Notes: generated from the letters alone by a model not told the origin. Positions 7,650 through 17,585 are shown, counted from the first letter of the stretch. The stretch: 64,000 bases of DNA from Rhodospirillaceae bacterium (GCA_009772935.1 WOUR01000013.1:108814-172813), one strand, 5' to 3'. Numbers and translations: made by a program.

Positions 7650-10600
7650 TTACGAGAGGTCCAGCGATCCGTTCGGCGTTGCGGGGCAAATGAAAAAATG
7701 AGGGCAACGCGGACAGGTGACGGCGTCGATCTCGGTCGGGAAGTCTCCGGCGTTGATCCCGGAAAGCATGACTTGGGTCTCATCGCGCCGATTGTCGAAC
7801 TTCTCGTCGCTAAGCTCGACGAACTCCATGACGCCGTCAGTCAGGTGCAAGGCCTCGACCACGAACCCGTCTTTGAAATGCACCTCGCCAGCGAGACGGT
7901 AGAGAGTGTATTCGAGCCCATCGTATTCCCTCTGCGTCCTGTACCCGGTGCGCACGCGTCTCAACACGACCTTGCCGTCGAGCATTTCGGCGCGTTCGTT
8001 AGGTTCGACAACGACGCGGCCGTTCGGGAAATCGATGGCGAGTGGCTCCGATTGCCGGAATCGTCGACCCGCCCCTGAACGTACCAACGCGCCGACCAGG
8101 CGGGAGGCGAGCCGCCGGTAATCGTCAGTAAAGGCATGGCCCTTGGGACCGCGATCTTGCCAGATCGACTCGAAGGCCGCCTCCGCGTCAGCTTCCGCGG
8201 GATTGCCTTCTAGACGCGCCTGCGACATCCAGCGGATCAGCTCATAAAGGCAATCATGTGTGCGAGCGAAGGCTGTCGCCTTACGGGCTCCCCCTAGGCC
8301 CAGAACGTGCGTGTAGAAGAATCGACGCGGGCATTTCTGATAGAGCTCGAGTCGCCGATCGGAGAGGATCCAGTCAGGACCGTACGTGATTTCGATGGGC
8401 TGCGGACGCGGGGCATCGGGCGGCAACGGGACAGTCGGCGGAGAAGCCGTCTCGCGCACCAGCCGCAACAAGGGCTTGGTTAGAAGCTTGGACGAAGATC
8501 GGTTGCCTCCTTTTGGGTAGAGGCGCGTCTGGTATAGCCGCAAATGCGTGCGCGCACGCGACATCGCCACAAAGAACAGACATTCCTCTTCCATGGCGTG
8601 GGAGCGCTTGGCTTCGTCTGAAACGCTGCCCTGCGCACCCGCGATGAGCCCGACCGGCGGCGGACAGCGTTGGCCCGTGTAGGAGGTCGGGAAGCTTCGC
8701 GTCCCAAGGCCAGGCACATGTACGGCCTCGAACTCAAGTCCCTTGCTCCCGTGAACCGTCATCAGCCGGACTGCATCCATGTGGAGGGCAGAGGCCGGCA
8801 CTTGGCGTAGGTCGCGCTCTTCTGCGAGCAGGACGAGTTGGCGGACGCGATCGAGAGCGCGTTGAATCGGAAGGCCGAACCCGACCGGGCTGTGGTCACG
8901 CAGGAAATTCAGAAACTGCCAGACTGCAACACTGCGCATCCGAGCCGGGATCGTGGCCGCACCGGCCATGCTGCGGCCGATGTCGGTTCGGTCGAGTAAG
9001 TAGGTGGTGAGAAAGTCCCAAGGCTGGCTTTGCAGGGCGAGGCCTTGCAGATCGGCCGAGAGCCGCCGGAAGCCGTCGGCAGCCTCGTTGGACAGGCCGG
9101 GCAGCGTAGCGAGGTCGGCGAGACGCTCCAAGGAGCGCTTTCGCTCATTGCGTAAGTGAGTAAGAGCCGCGTGAACGTCCTGAAGCGGAATGCCATATCG
9201 CGGTAGCGCACCCACGCGAACGAGCGCATCGCCGAAGGGATCCACTGCCAGACTCATCAACGCCAAGAGGTCGCGGATTTCACCGCGTTCAAACAAGCTT
9301 CCTAAATGAAGGACCGGAATGTTTCGTGCCTCGAGAGCGGCGGCGATTTCATTCAGGCGTCGGTTGGAACGGCAAAGAACCGCCTGGTCGCGCAGCGGGA
9401 CGCCCTTCCGCTCCAATTCTTGGATGGCGGCGGCAATTCCCTCCTCTTCATCCTCATCGCGATCAAACTTGCGCAAATCAAGCCCGTCCGGACCGGCGCC
9501 ACGATCCGCGGTGAGCTTGAGCGGCAGCATGTCCTTGGACGCGCCCATATCCTTCGCGAATGCCATGAAGGCATCGATGATCTGCTGGGTCGAGCGGTAG
9601 CTGATGCCGAGTTGATCGATGTCGGCCGATGGAAACAATTCGGACTGGAAACCCGCCATGTTGGCGGAGGATGCGCCTCGAAAGCGGTAGATCGACTGTC
9701 GCGCATCACCCACGACCCACAGGCGCTTGCCGTCGCCGGCAATGGCCTTAACCAGGCGCACGCTCGCCCGGTTCACATCTTGGTATTCATCGACGAGAAC
9801 ATGGCGGTGCCGCAACTGAACGGCGGCTCGGATTGCCTCGCTACCTTCAAGGAGCCGGGTCGGCCCCATGATCAAGTCGCCGAAATCTACGGCCTTGTGG
9901 TCGGCCTTGGCGCGCTCGTAACGTTCGTAGACAGCAGCAATCTCCAGGCACTTCTGCGCGGCTACCTGTTTCTCCTCGTCTTCGCCCGCGTCCTCTTCCA
10001 TCTGCTTGGCAAGAGCGAGATACCTCTTGTCGTCGTAGAGTTCATCCTTGGCCCGTGAGATCGCGCCCAAAATCTCTTTGAGGATCAAAGCCGGATCCCA
10101 AAGATTGCGATAGTGAACAAGCGGCAAGGTGGGCAGGATTTCTTCAAGGACCGCAATCGCGTCGCTGCGATCGAACAGTGCCGGGTCGGCGGGAAGCTTG
10201 AACTCCTCGTAGTATCGGCGAATGAGATCGAGCCCGAAGGCATGGAATGTGCCAATCCAAATCTTCGGAGCCTTTTCGGGCACCGCAGCACTGACGCGCT
10301 CAGTCAGTTCACCAGCCGCCCGATTGGAGAACGTCAATACAAGGATTGAAGCAGGATCGACCCCATCGTCCAGCAAAGAGAGAATTCGTCTGACCAGCGT
10401 CTTCGTTTTTCCAGTGCCAGGACCGGCCTGGAGCTGAAACGGCGTACCGCGATGCGCAGCCGCGCGGTCCTGCGCCGGATCCGGACGTGACGGACGGGCG
10501 AGGGGACTTTCCGCTTCTTCTTCTGTGGGAGCTGGGGGAAGAAGGATCGCATCGAGGATCTGCTGCCGCACTAGCGGGACGGGCAAGTCGAGCTGTCTCG

Positions 10601-11078
10601 CAATGTCCGAGGCGCTGGCGCCCTCTTCGACAAACAGCCGGCGGGCCAATGATCGCGGAAAAAGGAACTCGCGTGCGAATACATTGGCTTGTAGCTCTCG
10701 ACGCTCATGCGCGCCATAGTCCTCAACGCGCTGAAGGCCGACAGGCGCGGCTTCCATTGAACGCGATGGATCCACATCTTCCGAACTGCAGGTGGCCGAT
10801 CCCCCGTGAATGCACTCGTGTCCGATTTCGTGCGCCACAACAAGCGCGCGTTGCGACGCTTTACCAATCTGCTCGGCGAATATCGTTCCGCTTTGATCGT
10901 CGAAAACGGCGCGTGCGCCTTTCAGCGCCGGGTCGCCGGTCGGCAGCCATGCCAATTCAAGCTCGAGATGCTTGATGGCAGCATCGATCAGCTCCAAGGG
11001 CTTCTTTGGGGGCGTGCCGCGCGCCACCTGATGATGCAACTGCTCCGCGGCAACACGAATGGGTTCAAACGAATCCAT
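7650..11078 (-). CDS. ImmA/IrrE protease - UvrD helicase - nuclease-like fusion
   Basis: 1142 residues. Residues ~1-140 are an ImmA/IrrE-type metalloprotease domain with HEIGH (83-87). A linker leads to a superfamily 1 helicase: Walker A GPGTGKT (219-225), VLTFSNRAAGELTERV, DEYQD, SYRST, VMTVHGSKGLEFE and EECLFFVAMSRAR. The C-terminal part (from ILSDRRLELYQKCPRRFFY to CPRCPHFFICPA) has four cysteines placed as in Fe-S PD-(D/E)XK nucleases (AddB/PDDEXK_1), but the usual DxKTG motif reads RRVRTG, so nuclease activity is doubtful. It starts 2 bp after the 218-residue gene, in the sigma-factor operon. IrrE-type proteases often cleave repressors after DNA damage; the fusion suggests damage or phage sensing. 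Confidence 0.85.
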   Translation of the reverse strand: MDSFEPIRVAAEQLHHQVARGTPPKKPLELIDAAIKHLELELAWLPTGDPALKGARAVFDDQSGTIFAEQIGKASQRALVVAHEIGHECIHGGSATCSSEDVDPSRSMEAAPVGLQRVEDYGAHERRELQANVFAREFLFPRSLARRLFVEEGASASDIARQLDLPVPLVRQQILDAILLPPAPTEEEAESPLARPSRPDPAQDRAAAHRGTPFQLQAGPGTGKTKTLVRRILSLLDDGVDPASILVLTFSNRAAGELTERVSAAVPEKAPKIWIGTFHAFGLDLIRRYYEEFKLPADPALFDRSDAIAVLEEILPTLPLVHYRNLWDPALILKEILGAISRAKDELYDDKRYLALAKQMEEDAGEDEEKQVAAQKCLEIAAVYERYERAKADHKAVDFGDLIMGPTRLLEGSEAIRAAVQLRHRHVLVDEYQDVNRASVRLVKAIAGDGKRLWVVGDARQSIYRFRGASSANMAGFQSELFPSADIDQLGISYRSTQQIIDAFMAFAKDMGASKDMLPLKLTADRGAGPDGLDLRKFDRDEDEEEGIAAAIQELERKGVPLRDQAVLCRSNRRLNEIAAALEARNIPVLHLGSLFERGEIRDLLALMSLAVDPFGDALVRVGALPRYGIPLQDVHAALTHLRNERKRSLERLADLATLPGLSNEAADGFRRLSADLQGLALQSQPWDFLTTYLLDRTDIGRSMAGAATIPARMRSVAVWQFLNFLRDHSPVGFGLPIQRALDRVRQLVLLAEERDLRQVPASALHMDAVRLMTVHGSKGLEFEAVHVPGLGTRSFPTSYTGQRCPPPVGLIAGAQGSVSDEAKRSHAMEEECLFFVAMSRARTHLRLYQTRLYPKGGNRSSSKLLTKPLLRLVRETASPPTVPLPPDAPRPQPIEITYGPDWILSDRRLELYQKCPRRFFYTHVLGLGGARKATAFARTHDCLYELIRWMSQARLEGNPAEADAEAAFESIWQDRGPKGHAFTDDYRRLASRLVGALVRSGAGRRFRQSEPLAIDFPNGRVVVEPNERAEMLDGKVVLRRVRTGYRTQREYDGLEYTLYRLAGEVHFKDGFVVEALHLTDGVMEFVELSDEKFDNRRDETQVMLSGINAGDFPTEIDAVTCPRCPHFFICPATPNGSLDLS

Positions 11079-11080
11079 TT

Positions 11081-11737
11081 CTAATCCCGGAAGGACAGCA
11101 AGCGACGTTGCTGCGCCTCGGTCAATCCCGAACTCCTAACCGCTTGCTCGAAGGTCTGTCTTGGTACTGTCTTGGGCTTCCCTTCAGCTTTGTAGAGCTG
11201 GCGTCCAGCGGCGACGGACTCTTGTGCCGCGTAGAGATGGGCAGACATCGCCTCGAAATCTTCGTCTGTTTCCTCGGCGAGATGTCGGCAATACCCTCTT
11301 GGTATCGTTACAGGATCTATGTTCCTGTCTCGCAGCTTCGACAGGAAAACATTACTGACATCGAGCTGTGAGACGAGCCTGCGAAATTCTTGCCGATCAA
11401 GGTCTACGAAAGGATTCGCAACGGAAGTCGTCGCGGCCCGCGCGGGCGGGGTCACCGCCCGCGCTTGCCGTCGCTCATAGAGTTGATTCTCGAACTGGCT
11501 CATGACACGCGAGACGATCGGGCTAATCGTGTCGGTATCGACGGGAACATCCTCCTCGTCGTTCCGATGCATCAGGGAGTCGATCGCAAGCTCAATGGCG
11601 AATTCGGTGAGCGCATTGGCATGGTTCGGATAGCGCCGAGCGAATTCGTCGAGCAGTTCGGCGTCTGGAACAGCCTTCGCCAGCGACATGGCGTACATGG
11701 CGTCTCGCAGGGACATCTGGGTGGTGGCGTTGATCAT
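11081..11737 (-). CDS. Unknown protein coupled to the sigma factor
   Basis: 218 residues. The ATG at 11737 overlaps the stop of the sigma-factor gene (ATGA). It has acidic and helical segments (RDAMYAMSLAKAVPDAELLDEFARRYP, and a long Glu/Asp-rich stretch), and a C-terminal region that looks able to bind a partner (FEQAVRSSGLTEAQQRRLLSFRD). There is no membrane segment and no zinc-binding Cys/His cluster typical of ZAS anti-sigma factors. Position alone suggests a partner or antagonist of the sigma factor. It could also be linked to the ImmA-UvrD protein, which begins 2 bp later and could cleave it. Function unknown. Confidence 0.75.
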   Translation of the reverse strand: MINATTQMSLRDAMYAMSLAKAVPDAELLDEFARRYPNHANALTEFAIELAIDSLMHRNDEEDVPVDTDTISPIVSRVMSQFENQLYERRQARAVTPPARAATTSVANPFVDLDRQEFRRLVSQLDVSNVFLSKLRDRNIDPVTIPRGYCRHLAEETDEDFEAMSAHLYAAQESVAAGRQLYKAEGKPKTVPRQTFEQAVRSSGLTEAQQRRLLSFRD

Positions 11738-12495
11738 AGGTCCTCCTTCAAAGTCTTGAGCTGCTTGTCGGCGCGACGCAGCCGGTCACGGACGGTACGG
11801 CCTTTCACCTTCATAATTTCAGCGGTCTCGTCTTCTGTATGTCCGATGATACGCCGGAGGACGACGGCACGCTTTTGGTGGGCGGGCAGGCGATCCAGGG
11901 CGGCAATGACCTCTGGCAGATAGAGTGCATTCTCCTGCGATGGACCAATGCTTGCCATCCGCGAGAGCCGCGCCAGCATCTCGTCGTCAAAGGCAGCTTC
12001 CCCTTCGCCGTCGTCGGTTTGGGGCAAATCGGTCAGCTCCTTGCGCTTTACCAGCGCTTTGCGGACGTGATCGATCCGAAGGAAGCGCAGAGCACGCAGA
12101 AACTTGCATTCATAGAAGTCCAACTCGCCTTCGTGTCCTTCCGTGCCATCTTGTGTGAACATCATCGCGAGATCGCTGAGAATGTCGTGCCGGATGGATT
12201 CGGCGTTGCGTATCCGGCTATCCGGCACGGTCCGCTCGAGATTGGCCTCGGCTCGCTTGAGGAGCTGCGGCATCAGCACGCGCGCGACGCGGTCATCGCC
12301 ACGGCGGATGGCATCGCGAATGAGATGAACCAGACATTCCGATGGCAGGAGATCGTCGGACCGTGAATTCGTCTCACGCGTCCGGCGGGAGAGCGTGGCC
12401 CAATCCTGGGTCAGCGCGATGTCGATCTTCCCTTCGATGCCCGGCGGGCGGGTCAGGACGCCCTTGTCGTTCTTCTTCACCAATGGACGTGCCAT
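11734..12495 (-). CDS. Sigma-70-family (ECF-like) sigma factor
   Basis: 253 residues from the ATG at 12495 with AGGGGG ~5 nt upstream; the open frame reaches 12588 but the earlier codons overlap promoter site B. Residues ~100-165 resemble sigma region 2 (ILSDLAMMF...LDFYECKFLRALRFLRIDHVRKAL). The C-terminus is a clear region 4 helix-turn-helix: LDRLPAHQKRAVVLRRIIGH, TEDETAEIMKVKGRTVRDRLRRADKQL. It would direct RNA polymerase to special promoters. Its own gene and the bilA and yhaO operons carry the same upstream motif, which I infer to be its target. Confidence 0.8.
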   Translation of the reverse strand: MARPLVKKNDKGVLTRPPGIEGKIDIALTQDWATLSRRTRETNSRSDDLLPSECLVHLIRDAIRRGDDRVARVLMPQLLKRAEANLERTVPDSRIRNAESIRHDILSDLAMMFTQDGTEGHEGELDFYECKFLRALRFLRIDHVRKALVKRKELTDLPQTDDGEGEAAFDDEMLARLSRMASIGPSQENALYLPEVIAALDRLPAHQKRAVVLRRIIGHTEDETAEIMKVKGRTVRDRLRRADKQLKTLKEDL

Positions 12496-12553
12496 ATCGC
12501 CCCCTTTCAGCAGCGAGTCTTGTTGGGCGTCCAATCCGGCCCGCCCTTCATCA

Positions 12554-12584
12554 GGTGATCGAAAAAAGAGTGGGACACCCGGAA
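12554..12584 (-). promoter_or_regulatory. Shared promoter motif, site B (sigma factor operon)
   Basis: Minus-strand TTCCGGGT (12584-12577), 15-nt spacer ending in a T run, CGATCACC (12561-12554). The sigma start codon is 59 nt downstream. If the encoded sigma uses it, the operon is autoregulated. Confidence 0.7.
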
Positions 12585-12686
12585 GCACGCCGCCGAAAAT
12601 ATTTGGAAGGAACGATTACTCAATCAAATCAGCAAGTTAGCTGAGGCGATAACACAAATCATGGAAAATTGCCGGGATCCGGGCTT

Positions 12687-15600
12687 TCACGCCGCCTTCG
12701 AAAGCTGCGCTGCCGGGCTGCCAACCAGCGGCAGCGTGGCCTCGCCCACAGGAACTCCCAGGACCTTGCGAGCGACTTTCAAGAGATGGCCATGATGCGT
12801 GAAAAAAAGGACCTGCGTCTTCTTCGCGAGTTCGCCCAACACGCGGAAGCCCGCGGCCGCCCGCTGGTCATCGAAATTGATGAACAAGTCGTCGGCGATG
12901 AATGGCATGGGTTCGGCGTGGTCGAGGTAGTCCTCGACCGCAGCAATCCGGAGCGCAAGATAGAGCTGGTCCGCCGTACCGGTGCTCATTCCGGCGACCT
13001 GTACCCGCCGGCCGTCCTGGCGGATGCCGGTGAGCTGTACATTGTCTTGCTCGTCGAATTCGAGCTGCAGGGTTTCGAACGACCTGCAGGTGAGGATGGC
13101 GAACAGCTCGCCCGCACGCTTGAGCAAGGGCGCCTGCTTCTCTCGCCGGTAGCGGTCTATCGCCCATTGCAGCAACACGATCGCGGAACGCAGCCGGACA
13201 TACTGTTCGGCGATCTCGGTCATCTCGGCAAGCGCCGCCTGCCGATCCGCCGCGTCCCTGGCCGCCTTGTCGTCCCCGCCGACGGCCACATAAGCTTGGC
13301 GAGCTGCGTTTCGGTTCTCGCGCGCCTCCATTAGGCGATTGCGCAATTCTTGCAGTTCCTCGGTGATCGTGTGTTCCTTCGCCGCAATTGCGTCGAGGTC
13401 GCTGCCCGCGCACTCAGCGCTCAGATCCGCAACCGAAAGACCGTCTCCGTCCTGCGTCAGCGCCGCTGTGAGGCGATCAAGTTCGACCATCAGCATGCGC
13501 ATCTCATCGGACCGCTGAATCGCGATCCGAAGGTCGTCCATCGATGCAACGCCTGCCGCTCGCTGCAGCTGCGCGATGATTTCGTGGGCTTCACCGCTCG
13601 ACTCGCGCCACTCTGCGATCTTCTCCTGGACGTTGCCGATGTCCGAATCCTTCGCGGCTTTGAGATCGCGCATGCGTACCGCCTCGGCGACCAGGCGATC
13701 AATCTCCAAGACCGCTTCCTCGGAGTCGGTGCCCTCCAGGTGTGGCGCGATGGATTGCGCCAACGCCGCCACATCGGCCTCGAACGCCCCAATATCCCGC
13801 TCAATCTTCTCGATCCGCTCATGCCGCAAGTCATTGATCCGGGCGGCCGTCTCGCGCATGTCGTCGATGGCGTTGATCTGCGCTTCGACGGTCTCGAGCG
13901 TGGCCATTGCGGGGAATTGCAGCACCTTTAATGCCGTCTCCCAGGAGGTGCTCCACTCTTTCCATTTGGCTTCAGCTTCTTCCAGGGCCTTGCGCTTGCG
14001 TGCAACTGCGCTCGACGCCTTTTGCCGTGCCGCATCAAGGTCCCGCCGGCTTTGGGCGGCATTCTCATGCGTGCGTTCCACGGCCGCGGCGGCCTCGATG
14101 ACGAGATGGAGTGGCTGCATGACCAGCGAGACTGTAGGGAGCCCCAGCACATCAAGTTCGGCCAGGAGGATACGTTTGGCCTCGGCTTCACGCTGTTGCC
14201 ACGTGCCAGTATGCCGCTCGGCCGTCCCCAGCTGGGCGACCAGGTCCACGATTTCGGATCGAATGCGCAGCCACTCAATCATCACGTCGGGATCCTGGGG
14301 CGCGACAGGGGTTCCCGACCAAAGACCGTCCCAGGCAGCATCCAGTACGGTGCGTTCTTCCGCGAGCGCCTTCTCTTCCAGGCTCAGCGAGCCTAGCAGG
14401 TCGTCCTGCTCGCTAATCTGTCTGCCGTTGACGGCAAGTTGCGCCGCGGCGTCTGCGTTCTCGAAGCGCCGATCCGCAGCCGCGTCGACAATGCGAATGG
14501 CGGCCTCGAATTCTCCCGCCAGCTCACCTGACGGGCTGAACGCCGCTATTTCGTCTTCGGAAATCGCAACGCCTTCAAGATGGCGGCGCCGAATGATCGA
14601 CCAGCCGGTGTCGCGCCGGCTGCGCAAACGTTCCAGCTCGTCGGCCCCCACGACGTGTTCGTCCGCGCTGAGACGCTCGTAGGCTTTTCGATGCCGTCCG
14701 CGCTCTTGCTCCGCATTGCGGATGCGTTCACGGCAGGTTCGCTGCCGCTGTTCCAGACTGCGACGGGCTTCACGATGAGCGTCAACCGAAGCCAGCGGCG
14801 GAACGGGCATCGATTCCAGCGCCCCGTAGTCCGACACTGCCGGGTGCAAAGTTTTCAGCGCTCGGCCAATCGCGGTCCGCACCTCCTGCTCCTCGCGCCG
14901 CGAGTTCGCAATTTGGCCTGCGAAGTCGCCAAGTTCGCGGGTGGCCTTGATGACCATCGCGAGCTTGGCGACGTCCGTCAGTGCGCCAAGCCTTTCTAGA
15001 TCGGCAACGATCTCGCCGAGTTTCTCCTCGGCTTCGGCCACCGCGCTTTTGGCATTCTCCACCGCCCCCGACTGCACGCCATGGCGATTGAGCAACCCAC
15101 GAAGGACCGCCACTTTGGCTTTGGCAGGGATGCGCGCGATCAGTTGATCGATATTGCCGCTCCACTCAAGCTCGGCCGCGAGGCGGTTGAGGCTTGCCAC
15201 GGCTGCGGCCAGTTCCGCTCGGCGCTTGGGCAGGTCGGCTTTGCCGGCGCGAATCTGAATGCGACGATCACGGAGTTGGGCGATATCTTCAGCGCGCGCG
15301 AGCAGAGCGTCATCGAACGTCAAGGCCGCACGTTCGGCCTCGAGTGCCCCGATCTGCTCGCTCAGGGCCGAGATACGTGTCGTGGCCGCTGCTTCATCCT
15401 TCGCTGCCATTTCCAGAGCCTTGAAAGCGTCCGCCTCGAACGGGGTGACCTCCCCGAGCATCTGGATAGCGCTTTGCGTCTCCTCGCGTTTGCGCACATC
15501 GCGGCAGACCCGGCGTATGCGGCTGAGCTTGCGCAGCTCCGCCGACTTGAGCTCGATTTCGCTTTCGATGGTACAGTAAGCATCGCTCGCCGTGTCGAAT

Positions 15601-16241
15601 GCGCTCTTGAGCGACTGCCACTTGTTCGTCGTGACTACATTCTCGCGCATCGAGGCTTCGGCAGCCTTGAGGCGGTCCTCGGCCTGAAAATACTTCCTGT
15701 GTGCCGCTCGACGGGAGGCCCAAAGCGCCTCGGCTTCAGCCTCCATGCTCTTGAGCGTCTCGCGCAAGCCAATGATTCCCGCGCTCGCCGAGAAGAGCAT
15801 CTGGCCGACGTCGTCTTGCGCTTGCAAGATTTCTTTGCCGCCCTGGCGCAGGCGCTCGTGATCGAGACTGAACATCCGCGCATAGAAGCGGCGATCCGCG
15901 CCCGCGAGAAATGGCGCAAGCGCGCCCTCGCCCGACGGCATGGGCAGGTCATCATCGCCAAGCAACGTATCCTTGTTACCTTTGCGCCGGCGTACCTTGA
16001 TCGTATCGCTTCCCCTTTCCAGGAGCGCGCCCACGCGCATGGCATTGTACTCGTGAAGGAAATTGCGGGATGAGTTCGGTGGAATGCCGAAGAACAAATC
16101 TTCGACACCGGCCATCGCCGTCGACTTTCCGGCTTCATTCTCGCCAAGCAGCATGTGGAAGTCCGGCTTGCCGGCCGGCAAGGCGATGATGGCGTCCGTG
16201 AAGTGACCATATCGCAATAGATCAAGCTGTTGGATGCGCAT
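12687..16241 (-). CDS. yhaN: YhaN/SbcC-like SMC-type AAA ATPase
   Basis: 1184 residues from the ATG at 16241 (MRIQQLDLLRYGHF); 4 bp after the phosphoesterase gene. The N-terminal ATPase half has Walker A LGENEAGKST (33-41) and FFGIPPNSS. A very long Ala/Glu-rich coiled coil (about 180-1000) follows. The C-terminal half has the ABC signature AGMSTGTADQLYLALRIAA and a Walker B FIADDLFINFDD. With a metallophosphoesterase partner it forms a Mre11/Rad50-like DNA-end-processing complex. YhaN proteins are about this long. In this setting a role in degrading or sensing phage DNA is plausible. Confidence 0.85.
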   Translation of the reverse strand: MRIQQLDLLRYGHFTDAIIALPAGKPDFHMLLGENEAGKSTAMAGVEDLFFGIPPNSSRNFLHEYNAMRVGALLERGSDTIKVRRRKGNKDTLLGDDDLPMPSGEGALAPFLAGADRRFYARMFSLDHERLRQGGKEILQAQDDVGQMLFSASAGIIGLRETLKSMEAEAEALWASRRAAHRKYFQAEDRLKAAEASMRENVVTTNKWQSLKSAFDTASDAYCTIESEIELKSAELRKLSRIRRVCRDVRKREETQSAIQMLGEVTPFEADAFKALEMAAKDEAAATTRISALSEQIGALEAERAALTFDDALLARAEDIAQLRDRRIQIRAGKADLPKRRAELAAAVASLNRLAAELEWSGNIDQLIARIPAKAKVAVLRGLLNRHGVQSGAVENAKSAVAEAEEKLGEIVADLERLGALTDVAKLAMVIKATRELGDFAGQIANSRREEQEVRTAIGRALKTLHPAVSDYGALESMPVPPLASVDAHREARRSLEQRQRTCRERIRNAEQERGRHRKAYERLSADEHVVGADELERLRSRRDTGWSIIRRRHLEGVAISEDEIAAFSPSGELAGEFEAAIRIVDAAADRRFENADAAAQLAVNGRQISEQDDLLGSLSLEEKALAEERTVLDAAWDGLWSGTPVAPQDPDVMIEWLRIRSEIVDLVAQLGTAERHTGTWQQREAEAKRILLAELDVLGLPTVSLVMQPLHLVIEAAAAVERTHENAAQSRRDLDAARQKASSAVARKRKALEEAEAKWKEWSTSWETALKVLQFPAMATLETVEAQINAIDDMRETAARINDLRHERIEKIERDIGAFEADVAALAQSIAPHLEGTDSEEAVLEIDRLVAEAVRMRDLKAAKDSDIGNVQEKIAEWRESSGEAHEIIAQLQRAAGVASMDDLRIAIQRSDEMRMLMVELDRLTAALTQDGDGLSVADLSAECAGSDLDAIAAKEHTITEELQELRNRLMEARENRNAARQAYVAVGGDDKAARDAADRQAALAEMTEIAEQYVRLRSAIVLLQWAIDRYRREKQAPLLKRAGELFAILTCRSFETLQLEFDEQDNVQLTGIRQDGRRVQVAGMSTGTADQLYLALRIAAVEDYLDHAEPMPFIADDLFINFDDQRAAAGFRVLGELAKKTQVLFFTHHGHLLKVARKVLGVPVGEATLPLVGSPAAQLSKAA

Positions 16242-16245
16242 GTGA

Positions 16246-17511
16246 TTACGCCTTCTCTGCTGCGAGACGTGCACTGAGATACGCACCGGCATGAGTGATC
16301 GACCCTGCAACGTTGCCCTCGATAGCCGCCTTCAGCACGGCATCGTCCGATTCCGTGCGGACATCGTGAGGCAGTTTGCGGATGAGATCGCCGAGATCCA
16401 ACGCAAGCCGCGCCTGCAACTCGGCATCGCCGCCAGCGCTCTCCATTATCCGCTGCAGATCGCCCAACGCATCCTTGCGTGAGGCGGTACCTTCTGGGCT
16501 GGAAGTCGCAATGACGAGCCGCTCGATCCATGCGATCTCCTCGCCCAAGCCCAATGCGGCGGCCCTTACCTCTGCGAGGAGATGTTCTGTCGATGCGAGC
16601 AATTCGCCGTGCAGCCCGGTTCGTCCCGTCAGCTCGATTCTGCAGGCGAGAAGACGGCCTTCGGCTTCGCGCTCGACGGTAGCCGCGATCGCTCGGCGGA
16701 CAAGGTCGATGGCGTCAGCCGACGTACTGCACTGATCCACCGGGACCGGCAAATGGATCCAGCGCACGCAATCGACGTGAAGCGGTGAAATCTGCTCGAC
16801 TTGGCCATCCTCGACCAATACCAGCGACGCGCCTTTCGGACCACATTCGCGAATGTGCCGGCCCTGCAAGTTGCCGCAGAACACAACATGCGGATGCTCA
16901 TGGAGAACGGTGGCTTGGTGCACGTGCCCGAGCGCCCAATAGTCGTAGCCCTTGTTGAGCAGGTCCTCGATGGCGCAAGGTGCATAGTTCGCGTGCCCGT
17001 GCATCCCGCCCAAGCCGGTGTGCAAGACGCCGATGTTGAAGCAACCGGCAATCGGCGGCGGATAGGCGGGAACCAAATTTTCCGTGACGTCCCGCTGGCG
17101 GAAGCTCTGGCCGTGAACGGCCACGTTGAGATGCTGCAGCTGGAATGTCTCTGCCTTGCGCGCCGAAAACACGCTAACATTGGTTGGCAGGGTAAGCCGG
17201 CGGGTGATCTGGCTTTCTGCATCGTGATTGCCATGAAGCACGAAGACCGGGATGTCGGCTTGCGCCAGTCGCCCCATCTGCTTTGCGAAGAAGAGTCCGG
17301 TCTGATAGTCGCGCCAATCGCCGTCATAGAGGTCGCCGGCGATGACGACGAAGTCGACCTCGTCCTCGACTGCCTGACTGACAAGATTGTCGAACGCAAC
17401 GCGCGTTGCGGTCCGAATCCGTTCGGCTGCTGCGCCTTGTTGTCCGGAAAGCCCTTTGAGCGGGCTGTCGAGATGGATATCGCCAGTATGGATAAAGCGA
17501 AAAGGTCTCAA
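16246..17511 (-). CDS. yhaO: YhaO/SbcD-like DNA-repair metallophosphoesterase
   Basis: 421 residues. The start is a TTG at 17511, with GAGGGAG 7 nt upstream and no better ATG in frame. All calcineurin-type motifs are present: HTGDIHLDS (8-16), GDLYDGD, GNHDAE, VLHTGLGG and GHVHQ. Mre11/SbcD-type enzymes are Mn-dependent nucleases partnered with an SMC ATPase, and the next gene supplies it. The C-terminal 150 residues (ERLVIATSSPEG...) match the capping region of YhaO. The operon starts here under promoter site C. Confidence 0.87.
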   Translation of the reverse strand: MRPFRFIHTGDIHLDSPLKGLSGQQGAAAERIRTATRVAFDNLVSQAVEDEVDFVVIAGDLYDGDWRDYQTGLFFAKQMGRLAQADIPVFVLHGNHDAESQITRRLTLPTNVSVFSARKAETFQLQHLNVAVHGQSFRQRDVTENLVPAYPPPIAGCFNIGVLHTGLGGMHGHANYAPCAIEDLLNKGYDYWALGHVHQATVLHEHPHVVFCGNLQGRHIRECGPKGASLVLVEDGQVEQISPLHVDCVRWIHLPVPVDQCSTSADAIDLVRRAIAATVEREAEGRLLACRIELTGRTGLHGELLASTEHLLAEVRAAALGLGEEIAWIERLVIATSSPEGTASRKDALGDLQRIMESAGGDAELQARLALDLGDLIRKLPHDVRTESDDAVLKAAIEGNVAGSITHAGAYLSARLAAEKA

Positions 17512-17585
17512 GGCAGAGCTCCCTCATTCAACGGCGGCATGCTGCGATCAGCAGAGCCGTGCGCTCTCTTGCTGGTCTCCCAAGG

